A stretch of 64,000 bases of DNA from Paludibacteraceae bacterium (GTDB lineage: Bacteria > Bacteroidota > Bacteroidia > Bacteroidales > Paludibacteraceae), in assembly GCA_017550335.1 (NCBI GenBank), contig JAFZPM010000043.1:1-64000 (forward strand). Direction: 5' to 3'. The position numbers and the translations under genes are program-made. Under the pieces are notes generated by a model. That model saw only the letters and a list, made by a program, of their open reading frames with translations. It did not search any database and was not told the origin of the DNA. Shown in pieces: positions 1 through 9,364 of this stretch; positions within the stretch are counted from its first letter, which is position 1, and each line of letters starts with the position of its first letter.

Positions 1-2
1 AA

Positions 3-539
3 GAGTTGGAATATCTCGAAACGCAGTTGAGCATGAAGCGGGATAAGGATGATCTCACCGAGTTCATGGATCCATCCTGTGTTTTGCCATCGGGAACGGT
101 ATGCGCCTCGGAACCACCCGCAACCGAGCCAGAGAGAAAACATTCGAGTTCGCTGGATTATACGATTACTCAAGGCGAACCTAGTGTTGAAGATGTATTA
201 AAAGACAAAGATGGGAACGAGTATTATGGTATGTGGAACGTGGATAAAAGGGCCCAATTCCCGGGAGGCTTTGATTCTTTGACGTCCTTCATGGAAGAAA
301 ATCTCCACTATCCGCCAGAGCTGAAAGGTATTCATGGTAGAGTTATCGTTCAATTCTTTGTGGGGATGGATGGATCGATTTCGAATGTGGAGGTTTGGTA
401 TCATGGTAGGAATCCTCTGATGGATGACGAAGCGGTGAAGCTAATCCAATCAATGCCTAATTGGATTCCTGCGGAAAAAGATGGGAAGGCGGTTCGGTCT
501 TTCTATAGGTTGCAGGTTGGGTTTAGTTCACCGAAATGA
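3..539 (+). CDS. TonB C-terminal-domain protein (5'-truncated by window edge)
   Basis: The window opens inside this gene. Its first visible residues (LEYLETQLSMKR) align with residues about 48-58 of the next gene, so the real start and the Cys-rich leader lie upstream. The last ~95 residues form a TonB C-terminal fold: AQFPGGFDSL, then RVIVQFFVGMDGSISNVEV, then MPNWIPAEKDGKAVRSFY. Such domains couple energy from ExbB/ExbD to outer-membrane receptors, or act as periplasmic interaction modules. No clear transmembrane segment is visible between the leader and the TonB domain, unlike the neighbour. It is the first of three tandem paralogues, which suggests local duplication (inference). The exact role is unknown. 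Confidence 0.8.
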   Translation, partial: ELEYLETQLSMKRDKDDLTEFMDPSCVLPSGTVCASEPPATEPERKHSSSLDYTITQGEPSVEDVLKDKDGNEYYGMWNVDKRAQFPGGFDSLTSFMEENLHYPPELKGIHGRVIVQFFVGMDGSISNVEVWYHGRNPLMDDEAVKLIQSMPNWIPAEKDGKAVRSFYRLQVGFSSPK

Positions 540-568
540 ACTTGACAAACAATTAAAACATATCATAT

Positions 569-1270
569 ATGGGGAAAGGGAAATCATTATGTGAACACCT
601 CAAGAAGATTCGGGAGCAGATCGCGGAAGCCAATGGCATCGATTACGCTCCTAGGGAGTGTACATTCGAGGGAGATTGCAAGGGCACATGTCCGGCATGT
701 GAGCGGGAGTTGGGGTACCTCGAATCGCAGCTGTCCATGAGGCGGAGTATGGGCGTTCCCATCAAGATCATAGGTTTGTCGGTCGCCTTGGCATCGGTCG
801 CGGCATGCACTTCGAACCCGCCGGAAATCTGTCCGTCGAAAGAAATCTCTCCGGACTCTTTGGATGAAGTTGAAGCTTGTGGTGGTGTGGAAGATGATTC
901 GTTTGATACTCAAAGTTATTTTGATGATGCGATTGAAGGGGGAATTGACTTTGATCCTTATGATAAAGCTCAATTCCCAGGAGGCCCTGATTCTTTGAAA
1001 TCTTTTCTGCAAAAGAATTTACATTATCCACAAGAAGTACAAGATGAAGGTATCGAAGGTGTGGTCGTTGTTCGGTTCATAGTAGAGAAAGATGGTTCTA
1101 TTTCGGATGCGAAGGCTATACGATCTGTGGATTCGCTGTTGGATACGGAAGTGCTGAGGGTGGTCCAATCAATGCCTAAATGGATTCCGGCGGAAAAGGA
1201 TGGGAAGGCGGTTCGGTCTATCTTTTTTTTACCAGTTAATTTTAGCTTATCGAATGAATCTGAAAATTAA
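569..1270 (+). CDS. TonB C-terminal-domain protein with Cys-rich leader
   Basis: A 233-aa protein. Residues 1-58 form a Cys-rich leader with C8, C31, C37, C41 and C44 (CKGTCPACERELGYLESQL), a Bacteroidetes motif often placed ahead of TonB domains and resembling a metal- or Fe-S-binding cluster. Residues about 62-80 (VPIKIIGLSVALASVAAC) are one hydrophobic segment, most likely a membrane anchor, although the AAC end also resembles a lipobox. An acidic linker follows, then the TonB C-terminal domain (about 140-228: AQFPGGPDSL, VVVRFIVEKDGSI, MPKWIPAEKDGKAV). Start chosen because the leader begins there. It lies 29 nt after the previous paralogue and 25 nt before the next, so co-transcription is likely. 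Confidence 0.85.
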   Translation: MGKGKSLCEHLKKIREQIAEANGIDYAPRECTFEGDCKGTCPACERELGYLESQLSMRRSMGVPIKIIGLSVALASVAACTSNPPEICPSKEISPDSLDEVEACGGVEDDSFDTQSYFDDAIEGGIDFDPYDKAQFPGGPDSLKSFLQKNLHYPQEVQDEGIEGVVVVRFIVEKDGSISDAKAIRSVDSLLDTEVLRVVQSMPKWIPAEKDGKAVRSIFFLPVNFSLSNESEN

Positions 1271-1295
1271 GGTCTAAATATTTGTACGTGACAAG

Positions 1296-1790
1296 ATGGA
1301 ATCATTATTGCTAAAGAACATATGCTTGTCTGTAATCCTGGCAATGGGAACGCTCTGTTATGCGGAACCATTCGTGGCAGATACAACGAAGAGGGTATCT
1401 TCGCAATCGCCCAATGATAACATCGCCCTGCGAAAAGATTCCGACAGTGCGGTGATTAGGGAGGATAGTGTTTATCATCTATTTAATGTGGATAAGAAGG
1501 CCCAATTCCCGGGTGGCTTGGATTCTTTGAATTCTTTCATAAAAAAGAACCTCTGTTATCCACCAGAAACAAGGGATATATGTATCGTAGGTACGGTTAT
1601 TGTTCAGTTCATAATAGAGAAGAATGGGACCATTTCGGATGTAAAGGTCATTCGATCTGTAGATCCTCTGTTAGATAAAGAGGCGGTGAGGGTTGTTACA
1701 TCAATGCCCAATTGGATCCCTGCTGAAAAGGATGGTAAGGCGGTTCGTAGCTACTACACGTTGCCAATTCGTTTTGGATTATATCGGTAA
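1296..1790 (+). CDS. Secreted TonB C-terminal-domain protein
   Basis: A 164-aa third paralogue. It lacks the Cys-rich leader and starts with a signal-peptide-like segment (residues 1-23, LLLKNICLSVILAMGTLCYA). A short polar linker is followed by the TonB C-terminal domain (about 68-160: AQFPGGLDSL, IVQFIIEKNGTISDV, MPNWIPAEKDGKAVRSYY). With no membrane anchor besides the signal peptide it may be a free periplasmic protein (inference). The domain is close in sequence to its two neighbours, which supports recent tandem duplication with loss of the leader. Confidence 0.8.
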   Translation: MESLLLKNICLSVILAMGTLCYAEPFVADTTKRVSSQSPNDNIALRKDSDSAVIREDSVYHLFNVDKKAQFPGGLDSLNSFIKKNLCYPPETRDICIVGTVIVQFIIEKNGTISDVKVIRSVDPLLDKEAVRVVTSMPNWIPAEKDGKAVRSYYTLPIRFGLYR

Positions 1791-1834
1791 AATGTAGGTT
1801 GATAACACTTTTATCGAGATAATTTTATGCACCC

Positions 1835-3958
1835 CTAAGGTATTCTCCTCACTTTCCTCACGCTACCATCACTCATCTTCACAAGATTAATGCCTTGTTG
1901 CATGGAAGGGATTTGTATGCCTAATATTGAATAATAGGCGATTGGATGGATTTCTTCGGAAGGAGTTGTCAATACGTTAGTGGCTTCCTCTATTAACTCA
2001 TATCCTGTGCGTTCGGATGTGATATGGATATTAAACACGAAGGTGGCCACCGCTGTCTTGCCTCCCTTTTGATACTTGATGGCTTGACGGATCGTATAGT
2101 TGGAACCGTTCGCCACCTTGCCCGGATATTGACCAAGGGAGAACGTGAGGCTGTTGGCGTCGAACTCGCTGAAGACGTAGCCGGAGGCATAATCGCAACG
2201 GTTGCCGGAGGCGGAGAACCAATGTCCGTAACCATTCGCCGAGGAGGCGGAGTTGTTGATCACCCCGTTGGCATCGACCGCATAGAACATGGCATGTCCA
2301 TCGGTTGGTCCAGAGCTTGTCCATTGCGTGAGAAGGGTACCCACTGCGGAGGCTTGCATCTGGAAGGCCGTTCCAAGGCTGGATGCCGCAGCACCTTCCA
2401 CCTTCAGGGTTATGCCTTGATAAACGCTTGACGAGGCAGGGAAATATACGTCGTAGGAAAGCTCCACATCCTTGATATCCTCCGTATCGGAGATATTAGC
2501 CGCTCCCCAAATGTTAGTGCCTTTGAATTCAACGGTATAGGGCCATTGGTCATCGTTCGTGATCTCCTCGTCCCACTTATGCTGGATGTATGCGGAAGGA
2601 GAAGGCGAAACGACCAAGAACAGTTTCTTCACCCCTTCGGGCACCACGCAACTCGTCACACCTTTCACCTCCGCACTGGCATCGGAACTGGTGCAATAGA
2701 CCTCCTCGTCATAAAAGTATCTCCTTGAACCATCCGCCATAAGTGCCACATAGCCTAAGTGAAAACCGCGGGATGAGTATTGGTTGAATGTGTTATAAGC
2801 TGATACATTGGCGGTTACGAACCGTTCCCCGTTAAAATATTGTTTCGCATCCCCTTTGGGAAGAGATGCGCCCTTCGCCAGCGAGGTGAAATCGACGGAT
2901 ACTTCAGTGCCCGCCTTCGGTACATTAAGCTGGATGATATTGAAGCCAGTGCTTTGTGGACAGCTGCTGTACGTCACCTGATACTTAGCCGCCCCGAGCG
3001 CAATGTAATCATAGCGGAGCGTGCCGATGTAATCATCCGCCTCATCCCGCACATTATCCATGTCCATCGTGGCCATCTTCATGGCATAAAGGAAATACTC
3101 CATATAGAGGTCGGAAGCATCCATGTTCATCATCTTCATAAAGCTCTCGTTCGGGTCCGCCCCATAACCAGGGTTGAAGCGCCACAATTCGCCTATGACA
3201 TCGATACCATATTTCCCGGTGAGGTAATAGTGCCACCAATAAGACTGGTACCTGTGCCACTCGTGCGTCATCGCATAATTGTGGGTATTCATGAATAGAT
3301 TCCAGCTCTGCTCCCACTTCAATGCGGGATAGGACTGGTTGGCCTGCCATTGCGCGGTCTGTTCCCAGAATGTGGAACCGCTACCGATGGCGGTACGGAA
3401 GCCCGAATAGCCTTTGAGGTCAGAGTAGACCTGATATTGGAAAGAGTGTCCAACCTCATGAGCGACGGAATGTCCGACAGGCTTGCTGGTGCTTGGACTG
3501 AGCCAAAGGGCACCGATGACATCATCATACCCGCCACCATAGCACACCCACTCGGTGGTATGGTTCAGAAGAACCATCATTTTGTATTTTGATACGTTGG
3601 AATTGTTTTCGTCACAGAAGGCCAACTCGCCAATGTTCAGGGCATAGAAACCCTCACATTTCTTCAGCAAGTCATCAATATCCACCCGATAGGTTGAGGG
3701 GGCGTTCGTGGGGTTCGTGTTGCCGTAATACTTGTCCCAGTAAACGATGAAGTTGTCGCTCTCCTTCGAGCGGGACTTAGACCAAGTGTATTGGTTGTTG
3801 GGGTCGTTCTCACTATAGATCATAGTGTCGGTCCGATTCTTCCACTCCCGGGGAATGTAAAGGCTCTTTTGTGCGGATAAGGGCATCGAGAGGAACAATG
3901 ATGTCCATACGAGAAGTGTTAATGTAAGTGATTTGCCCATCTGCTTTGTGTTTTTCAT
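1835..3958 (-). CDS. Secreted DUF6055-like putative zinc metallopeptidase
   Basis: About 707 aa from the chosen start at 3958. That Met is followed directly by a signal peptide (MGKSLTLTLLVWTSLFLSM...SAQ); the longer reading frame to 4012 would place 18 residues before it. Residues about 167-171 are HEVGH in a hydrophilic context (SVAHEVGHSFQYQ), the HExxH zinc-binding and catalytic motif. The N-terminal half (WDKYYGN, GALWLSPSTSKPVGHSVAHEVGH, FWEQTAQW) resembles DUF6055-type proteins. The C-terminal half looks like beta-sandwich modules. The end (YYSILG, then GINLVKMSDGSVRKV) is a Bacteroidetes-style C-terminal sorting or anchoring tail. Likely exported; the substrate is unknown. A related HExxH protein lies at the other end of the window. 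Confidence 0.7.
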   Translation of the reverse strand: MKNTKQMGKSLTLTLLVWTSLFLSMPLSAQKSLYIPREWKNRTDTMIYSENDPNNQYTWSKSRSKESDNFIVYWDKYYGNTNPTNAPSTYRVDIDDLLKKCEGFYALNIGELAFCDENNSNVSKYKMMVLLNHTTEWVCYGGGYDDVIGALWLSPSTSKPVGHSVAHEVGHSFQYQVYSDLKGYSGFRTAIGSGSTFWEQTAQWQANQSYPALKWEQSWNLFMNTHNYAMTHEWHRYQSYWWHYYLTGKYGIDVIGELWRFNPGYGADPNESFMKMMNMDASDLYMEYFLYAMKMATMDMDNVRDEADDYIGTLRYDYIALGAAKYQVTYSSCPQSTGFNIIQLNVPKAGTEVSVDFTSLAKGASLPKGDAKQYFNGERFVTANVSAYNTFNQYSSRGFHLGYVALMADGSRRYFYDEEVYCTSSDASAEVKGVTSCVVPEGVKKLFLVVSPSPSAYIQHKWDEEITNDDQWPYTVEFKGTNIWGAANISDTEDIKDVELSYDVYFPASSSVYQGITLKVEGAAASSLGTAFQMQASAVGTLLTQWTSSGPTDGHAMFYAVDANGVINNSASSANGYGHWFSASGNRCDYASGYVFSEFDANSLTFSLGQYPGKVANGSNYTIRQAIKYQKGGKTAVATFVFNIHITSERTGYELIEEATNVLTTPSEEIHPIAYYSILGIQIPSMQQGINLVKMSDGSVRKVRRIP

Positions 3959-4052
3959 GGTGTATGTTAATCTAGAAAATCGAAAGCGCATACTTCGGTA
4001 AAGGAGAGGCATAGGTCAGAGAGATCGATCCCTCCAACCCTTATGCCTCATG

Positions 4053-4424
4053 TCATTTCTCCACCTCGAACTCCTTTTCCCAGGCTAGTATACCACCCTC
4101 CATGTTATATACATCCTTGAACCCGTTCTTCACCATAAGGTTCATGGCGTTGAGGCTTCTCTTTCCGGAGCGGCAATAGACCAGCACCGTCTTCCTCTTT
4201 TTGACCGCCTTGGCGATGTTCTTTTCGAAGTCGGGACTGCGGAAGTCTACGTTCTGAGCGCCCTTGATATGACCGGCGGCGAACTCCTGCGGCGTACGCA
4301 CATCCACCACCTGAAGATTCGGGTTCTTGGTGATCATGTCGTGAAACTCCTGCGGCGAGATGTTCTTCTGGGCGCAAGCCACCATGGACAGAAGGAGTCC
4401 TAATAACAAAAACAATCTTTTCAT
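4053..4424 (-). CDS. Rhodanese-like domain protein, exported
   Basis: A 123-aa single-domain rhodanese. Residues 1-17 are a signal peptide ending in VAC, so it may be a lipoprotein. The domain shows DVRTPQEFAAGHIKGAQNV and the active-site loop CRSGKRS, with the catalytic Cys that would carry a persulfide. Periplasmic rhodaneses of this kind are common in Bacteroidetes; the physiological sulfur acceptor is not known. It lies between the metallopeptidase and purN on the same strand, with about 60-nt gaps. Confidence 0.88.
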   Translation of the reverse strand: MKRLFLLLGLLLSMVACAQKNISPQEFHDMITKNPNLQVVDVRTPQEFAAGHIKGAQNVDFRSPDFEKNIAKAVKKRKTVLVYCRSGKRSLNAMNLMVKNGFKDVYNMEGGILAWEKEFEVEK

Positions 4425-4484
4425 AACTACTAAAATTAAGGTGCGTCCGAAGGATTCACCGATTTAATATATATATATAGCTAA

Positions 4485-5051
4485 TCATTCGCCGATCACC
4501 TGCGCGATCACCTGCGGGAAGTATTGGTACTCCAGTTCGTGCACGTTATGTGCGACGTCATCCGGTGTGTCGGTAGGGAGCACCTTGCACTTCGCTTGGA
4601 AGATCACCTGACCCTCGTCCAGGTTCTCGTTCACGTAGTGGATGGAGATACCGCTCTCCTTCTCGCCGGCTGCGACCACCGCCTCGTGCACATGCGAGCC
4701 GTACATACCTTTTCCGCCGAACTTAGGCAAGAGGGCAGGGTGGATGTTGATGATCCGGTTAGGGAATGCTTCGATGATGGAGGAAGGCACCTGCAGGAGG
4801 AAACCCGCCAGAATCACGTAATCGATCTTCGCCTCCTGCAACCAACCCAGAACGGTACCGTCCTTCAATTCATCCTTCGTGAAGAGTCTGAAAGGTATGT
4901 TCAGGCGTTCCGCGCGTACTTTCACGTAGGCATCTTTCTTATTACATAATATAAAAGGGAAAGAGACATTCTTGTTGCCCGAAAAGTGGTTGATGATGTT
5001 TTCCGCATTTGATCCGGAGCCCGAGGCGAAAATGGCTAATTTTTTTTCCAT
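4485..5051 (-). CDS. purN: Phosphoribosylglycinamide formyltransferase (GART)
   Basis: A 188-aa cytoplasmic enzyme that transfers a formyl group from 10-formyl-THF to GAR in de novo purine synthesis. Visible motifs: N-terminal LAIFASGSGSNAENI for phosphate binding, the catalytic segment IINIHPALLPKFGGKG (Asn and His), and SIHYVNENLDEGQVI with the catalytic Asp. Length and start match the family. It is divergent from acpP, with 164 nt between the starts holding promoters for both directions. This arrangement beside acpP-fabF is common in Bacteroidales. Confidence 0.95.
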   Translation of the reverse strand: MEKKLAIFASGSGSNAENIINHFSGNKNVSFPFILCNKKDAYVKVRAERLNIPFRLFTKDELKDGTVLGWLQEAKIDYVILAGFLLQVPSSIIEAFPNRIINIHPALLPKFGGKGMYGSHVHEAVVAAGEKESGISIHYVNENLDEGQVIFQAKCKVLPTDTPDDVAHNVHELEYQYFPQVIAQVIGE

Positions 5052-5162
5052 TTGATTTCAAATTTCATTTTAGACATAAAAAAAGATACACATTTGGGGG
5101 TGATTGTGCAATATTTCGGATTTTTTGTAGGACATTACACGTTTTATCTCGCCAAAAATATG

Positions 5163-5170
5163 TTTCTTTG
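5163..5170 (+). promoter_or_regulatory. Probable -7 element of the acpP operon
   Basis: TTTCTTTG, one mismatch from the Bacteroidetes -7 consensus TAnnTTTG. It lies 46 nt before the acpP start in the purN/acpP divergent gap. No convincing -33 TTTG is seen. Confidence 0.35.
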
Positions 5171-5215
5171 CACCGCAAATTTAACACATAAATTATTAAC
5201 TAAAAAATTAAGATT

Positions 5216-5452
5216 ATGTCAGAAGTAGCACAGAAAGTTAAATCGATTATTGTAGAGAAATTAGGCGTTGAGTTGGAGGAGGTAACCGATGAGGCAAGTT
5301 TCACTAACGATTTGGGTGCAGATTCATTGGATACTGTGGAGTTGATCATGGAGTTCGAGAAGGAGTTCGGAATCCAGATCTCTGACGACCAAACGGAGAA
5401 GATCTCAACAGTAGGCGAGGCAATCAAGTTGATTGAGTCAGAAATGAAATAA
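5216..5452 (+). CDS. acpP: Acyl carrier protein
   Basis: A 78-aa acidic helical protein. The [10 protein letters not shown] motif carries Ser37, the site of 4'-phosphopantetheine attachment. It shuttles acyl intermediates through fatty-acid synthesis. It is followed 19 nt later by fabF, forming the usual acpP-fabF-rnc run. Confidence 0.98.
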   Translation: MSEVAQKVKSIIVEKLGVELEEVTDEASFTNDLGADSLDTVELIMEFEKEFGIQISDDQTEKISTVGEAIKLIESEMK

Positions 5453-5471
5453 GGTCATAGTTTACAAAGCT

Positions 5472-6722
5472 ATGAATTTCAGAAGAGTTGTAGTAACGGG
5501 AGTGGGCGCGATTACGCCAATAGGGAACGATGTTCCAACTTATTGGGGCGCATTACTGAAAGGTGTGAGCGGGGCCGCTCCCATTACGCTCTTTGATGCG
5601 ACGAATTTCCGGACGACCTTCGCTTGTGAGGTGAAGGGTTTTGATCCGTTGGATTACTTCGACAAGAAGGAGGCGCGTAAGCTCGACAGACACGTCCAGT
5701 TTGCCATCGCGGCGGCGAAGGAGAGCATGGACGACGCGAATTTTGACCTGGAGAAGTTGGATGCCGATAGGGGAGGAGTCATATTCTCCACGGGCATCGG
5801 AGGTATCACCTCATTGGAGCAAGGCTTTGAAGAATTCCAATCCTGTGGCAAATTCAATCCGTTTTACATAACGAGGATGATCGCTGACATGGCGGCCGGA
5901 CATATTTCGATGTTGTATAAGTTCCGCGGACCGAATTTCGGTATCGTATCTGCTTGTGCGTCATCGACACATGCATTGAGCGCCGCTTGCGACATGATTC
6001 GCTTGGGCAGGGCGGATGTGATGATCACAGGTGGAGTCGAAACAGCCATCACGCGTAGCGGCATCGGCGGATTCTGTGCGATGCATGCGCTCTCGACGAG
6101 GAATGACGACCCTCAGACAGCCTCCCGGCCTTTCAGCGCATCGAGGGACGGCTTCGTGATGGGCGAGGGTGCGGGATGCCTGGTATTCGAGGAATACGAG
6201 CATGCGGTCAGCAGAGGAGCGAAGATATATGCGGAGGTTGTGGGTGTCGGCGCGTCAGCGGACGCCTACCACATGACGGCGACACACCCGGAAGGAGCGG
6301 GCGCGGTTCTGGTCATGGAAGCCGCTTTGAAGGATGCGGGCATGCGTCCGGAGGAGATCGACTACATCAACATGCACGGAACATCCACACCATTGGGAGA
6401 CCCTTCGGAGGTGAAGGCGATCCTTAGCGTGTTCAAGGAGCATTCCTACAAGATGAGCCTGAGTTCGACTAAGTCGATGACTGGACATCTTCTCGGAGGA
6501 ACAGGCGCCATAGAGGCCATCGCCTCTATTCTGGCCATCAAGGAAGGCATGATCCCGCCGACCATCAACCACCAAGAGGATGATAATGATCCTGATATAG
6601 ATTACAAACTGGACTTCACCTTCAACAAGGCGAAGAAACGTGAGATTAAGACTGCCATGTCCAACACCTTCGGGTTTGGCGGCCATAATGCGACAATCAT
6701 ATTTAAGAAATTTGAAGGTTAA
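5472..6722 (+). CDS. fabF: Beta-ketoacyl-ACP synthase II
   Basis: A 416-aa condensing enzyme that extends acyl-ACP with malonyl-ACP. The catalytic triad is visible: Cys162 in SACASSTHA, His302 in MHGTSTPLGDPSE and His339 in KSMTGHLLGGTGA. The end (NTFGFGGHNATIIFK) is the family terminus. It is 19 nt after acpP and 19 nt before rnc. Confidence 0.97.
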   Translation: MNFRRVVVTGVGAITPIGNDVPTYWGALLKGVSGAAPITLFDATNFRTTFACEVKGFDPLDYFDKKEARKLDRHVQFAIAAAKESMDDANFDLEKLDADRGGVIFSTGIGGITSLEQGFEEFQSCGKFNPFYITRMIADMAAGHISMLYKFRGPNFGIVSACASSTHALSAACDMIRLGRADVMITGGVETAITRSGIGGFCAMHALSTRNDDPQTASRPFSASRDGFVMGEGAGCLVFEEYEHAVSRGAKIYAEVVGVGASADAYHMTATHPEGAGAVLVMEAALKDAGMRPEEIDYINMHGTSTPLGDPSEVKAILSVFKEHSYKMSLSSTKSMTGHLLGGTGAIEAIASILAIKEGMIPPTINHQEDDNDPDIDYKLDFTFNKAKKREIKTAMSNTFGFGGHNATIIFKKFEG

Positions 6723-6741
6723 ATTTCTCATAAAAGAGGCG

Positions 6742-7524
6742 ATGAACCGGGTAAGGCTTCTTTGGACGTCCTCCAAAGAGGATTATTTGGTTATCCAAAA
6801 GCAACTCGGTTTCACCCCCCACAATGTGGATTACTATAATCTTGCGCTCTCCCACAAATCCGTGTTGGTCAGGGCGAGGAAAGATAGCCAATCGAATGAG
6901 CGGCTTGAATATTTGGGCGATGCCATCATCGAATCCATCGTTTCGGATATCCTCTATAAACAATACAAGAATGCCAATGAGGGCGTCTTGACGAATATGA
7001 GGGTCAAGCTGGTGCAACGCGAAACCTTGAACAAGGTGGCCCAGCAGATGGGGCTTGAGAAGATCATCAAGACCACCCCCATGAACAAAACACATAACTT
7101 CAATGTATATGGTAACGCCTTCGAGGCTTTGGTTGGCGCCATTTATCTGGATAGAGGTTTCGACTTTACTTATTACTATCTGAAGGATGTCGTCCTGAAG
7201 AAGTTCATGGACATGTCCAAGGTGATAAACGATGACCATGACTACAAGTCCAAGCTCATCGAGTGGTGCCAGAAGAACCGCGTGCACATCGCCTATTCCG
7301 TGGTCGACGAATCGAAGGACAAAGACCATAACGTCATGTTCAAATCCGAAGTCCGCCTCAACAGTGTGCATGGAGGGTTTGGTACCGGCTACTCCAAGAA
7401 GGAGTCCCAGCAGATGGCTTCCCAGGCGGCCTTGAGACGGCTGAAGAAGGACAGGAATTTTTTCCGTAAGGAGAAAAAAAACGATAGTAACATGCAAAGC
7501 CAAGATTCGTCTTGTGCTGAATAA
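6742..7524 (+). CDS. rnc: Ribonuclease III
   Basis: 260 aa from the ATG at 6742, 19 nt after the fabF stop. An upstream in-frame extension would overlap the fabF coding region and is not plausible. The RNase III domain shows NERLEYLGDAIIESIVSDIL and the second acidic patch NAFEALVGAIYLDRGF, which bind catalytic magnesium. A double-stranded-RNA-binding domain follows (about 185-245, KSKLIEWCQKN to QQMASQAALRRL). It processes rRNA and structured transcripts. The acpP-fabF-rnc order supports the assignment. Confidence 0.95.
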   Translation: MNRVRLLWTSSKEDYLVIQKQLGFTPHNVDYYNLALSHKSVLVRARKDSQSNERLEYLGDAIIESIVSDILYKQYKNANEGVLTNMRVKLVQRETLNKVAQQMGLEKIIKTTPMNKTHNFNVYGNAFEALVGAIYLDRGFDFTYYYLKDVVLKKFMDMSKVINDDHDYKSKLIEWCQKNRVHIAYSVVDESKDKDHNVMFKSEVRLNSVHGGFGTGYSKKESQQMASQAALRRLKKDRNFFRKEKKNDSNMQSQDSSCAE

Positions 7525-7538
7525 AGTGTCATAATAGG

Positions 7539-9353
7539 ATGGAAAAGCTTATCCATTTCGGAAGAATCGCGTTCGAGAAGGCCAAGGCTTGCGCCAACCG
7601 AACCGTTTTCAAATATAGGGATGATGCCACGGGACAGTGGAAGAACGTCAGTTGGTCCGATTTCGCGGATCAGGTGCGTTCCGTCGCCATGTCCCTCATC
7701 GAATTGGGCATCGAGGAGGGTGACCGTATCGCCATCTTCTCCCAAAACATGGTGGAGATCATTGCGGTGGACTTGGCATGCCAGGCCATCAGGGCTACGA
7801 CCGTACCTATGTATGCTACCGCATCCGCCTCTCAAATCGACTATATCATCAATGATGCCGAGATCAGCACCATCTTCGTTGGGGAGCAATACCAATACGA
7901 TAGGGCGGTGGAGGTGTTACGACATTCGGAGCACTTGAAAAGGATTGTCGCCATTGACCCTTCCGTCCGCCTCAATGGTGTGGACGCCGCCATCTCTTTC
8001 GAGGATTTCAAGAAGCACGGACAGGAGTCACAAAGCGCGGACCGTATCCTGTCCGAGCGTCAGGAGAGACTCTCTTCCGAGGATTTGACCACTCTGATAT
8101 ACACGTCCGGAACTACAGGAGAGCCTAAGGGTGTGATCATCCGCCAGTCTAACTACCAGCAGGCGATGAAGATCCATGACATTCGCCTCAAGAACGTGAC
8201 GGACAAGGATGTTTCGCTCTGCTTCCTCCCTCTCAGCCATATCTTCGAGAGGGCATGGACATATTTCTGCATGCACCGGAACATGGTCGTGGCGGTCAAC
8301 AAGAACCCTAAGGAGATCCAAACCGTCATCAAGGAGGTTCAGCCGACCATGATGTGCGCCGTTCCGCGCTTCTGGGAGAAGGTCTACATGGGTGTGAACG
8401 ATAAGATCGAGGGATTCCCTTCCCTACTCCGCAAGTGGATGCTCCATGCGGTCAAGATCGGTGAGCGCCGCAACCTGGGATACAGACGTTACAACAAACC
8501 TATTCCTACCCTTTTGAACATACGCTACTGGTTCTACAGAAACACGCTGTTCAAGTTGTTGAAGAAGGTGATCGGTCTGGGCAAGGGACGATTCTTCCCG
8601 ACGGCGGGTGCCGCCCTTTCCGATGATGTGAACATATTCCTTCATAGCGTAGGCATCAATATATGCGTGGGTTACGGACTGACGGAATCGACCGCCACCG
8701 TCTCCTGCTACAACCCGTTCAATGTGGATTATGAGATACACTCCGTCGGCGATATCATGCCGGAGGTGGAGGTGAAGATCGGCGAGAACGACGAGATCCT
8801 TCTACGAGGAAAAACCATCACGGAGGGATACTATAACAAGCCTGAGGCGAACGAGAGCAGTTTCGTGGACGGATGGTTCAAGACGGGTGATGCCGGATAC
8901 TTGACGGAACAGGGCAGACTGGTGATCCGTGAAAGAATCAAGGAGCTCTACAAGACTTCCAACGGAAAATACGTGGCGCCACAACAGGTGGAGAGCAAGC
9001 TCATCGTGGACAAGTATATCGAGCAGGCGGCCATCATAGCCGACCAGCGGAAGTATGTCTCCGCCCTCATTGTCCCTGCCTTCTCCGCCCTCGAAGCGTT
9101 CGCGAATGCGTCGAAGATCAAATACGGATCGAGGAAGGAGTTGTTGGAGAACCCTAAGATCATCGCCTTCTATGAGGCGCGCATCCAACAGGCGCAGAGG
9201 GACTTGGCGGTGTACGAGCAGGTGAAGCGGTTCACATTGCTCACTGACGCGTTCACGCCGGACAACGGGGAATTGACCCTGACCCTGAAACTGAAGAGGA
9301 AGGTCATCTCCGAACATTATGCGAAAGAGATAGAAAGCATGTATAATGGATAA
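7539..9353 (+). CDS. Long-chain acyl-CoA synthetase (AMP-forming)
   Basis: A 604-aa ANL-superfamily ligase. Motif A3 is LIYTSGTTGEPKGV, followed by YGLTESTATVSCYN and the hinge region GWFKTGDAGYLTEQGRLVIRERIKELYKTSNGKY with the conserved Asp and Lys. It activates fatty acids to acyl-AMP and then acyl-CoA. It resembles the FadD/FAA group of Bacteroidetes. It starts 14 nt after rnc, so it probably belongs to the fatty-acid operon. Confidence 0.9.
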   Translation: MEKLIHFGRIAFEKAKACANRTVFKYRDDATGQWKNVSWSDFADQVRSVAMSLIELGIEEGDRIAIFSQNMVEIIAVDLACQAIRATTVPMYATASASQIDYIINDAEISTIFVGEQYQYDRAVEVLRHSEHLKRIVAIDPSVRLNGVDAAISFEDFKKHGQESQSADRILSERQERLSSEDLTTLIYTSGTTGEPKGVIIRQSNYQQAMKIHDIRLKNVTDKDVSLCFLPLSHIFERAWTYFCMHRNMVVAVNKNPKEIQTVIKEVQPTMMCAVPRFWEKVYMGVNDKIEGFPSLLRKWMLHAVKIGERRNLGYRRYNKPIPTLLNIRYWFYRNTLFKLLKKVIGLGKGRFFPTAGAALSDDVNIFLHSVGINICVGYGLTESTATVSCYNPFNVDYEIHSVGDIMPEVEVKIGENDEILLRGKTITEGYYNKPEANESSFVDGWFKTGDAGYLTEQGRLVIRERIKELYKTSNGKYVAPQQVESKLIVDKYIEQAAIIADQRKYVSALIVPAFSALEAFANASKIKYGSRKELLENPKIIAFYEARIQQAQRDLAVYEQVKRFTLLTDAFTPDNGELTLTLKLKRKVISEHYAKEIESMYNG

Positions 9354-9364
9354 TATTTAATCTT

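Noticed and set aside
2024..2431. Plus-strand open frame inside the metallopeptidase gene
   Set aside because: It is the antisense shadow of a protein with signal peptide and HExxH motif; no motif or promoter of its own.
6703..7503. 266-codon minus-strand frame opposite rnc
   Set aside because: Full antisense overlap with a well-supported RNase III gene; the residue pattern is that of a reversed coding strand.
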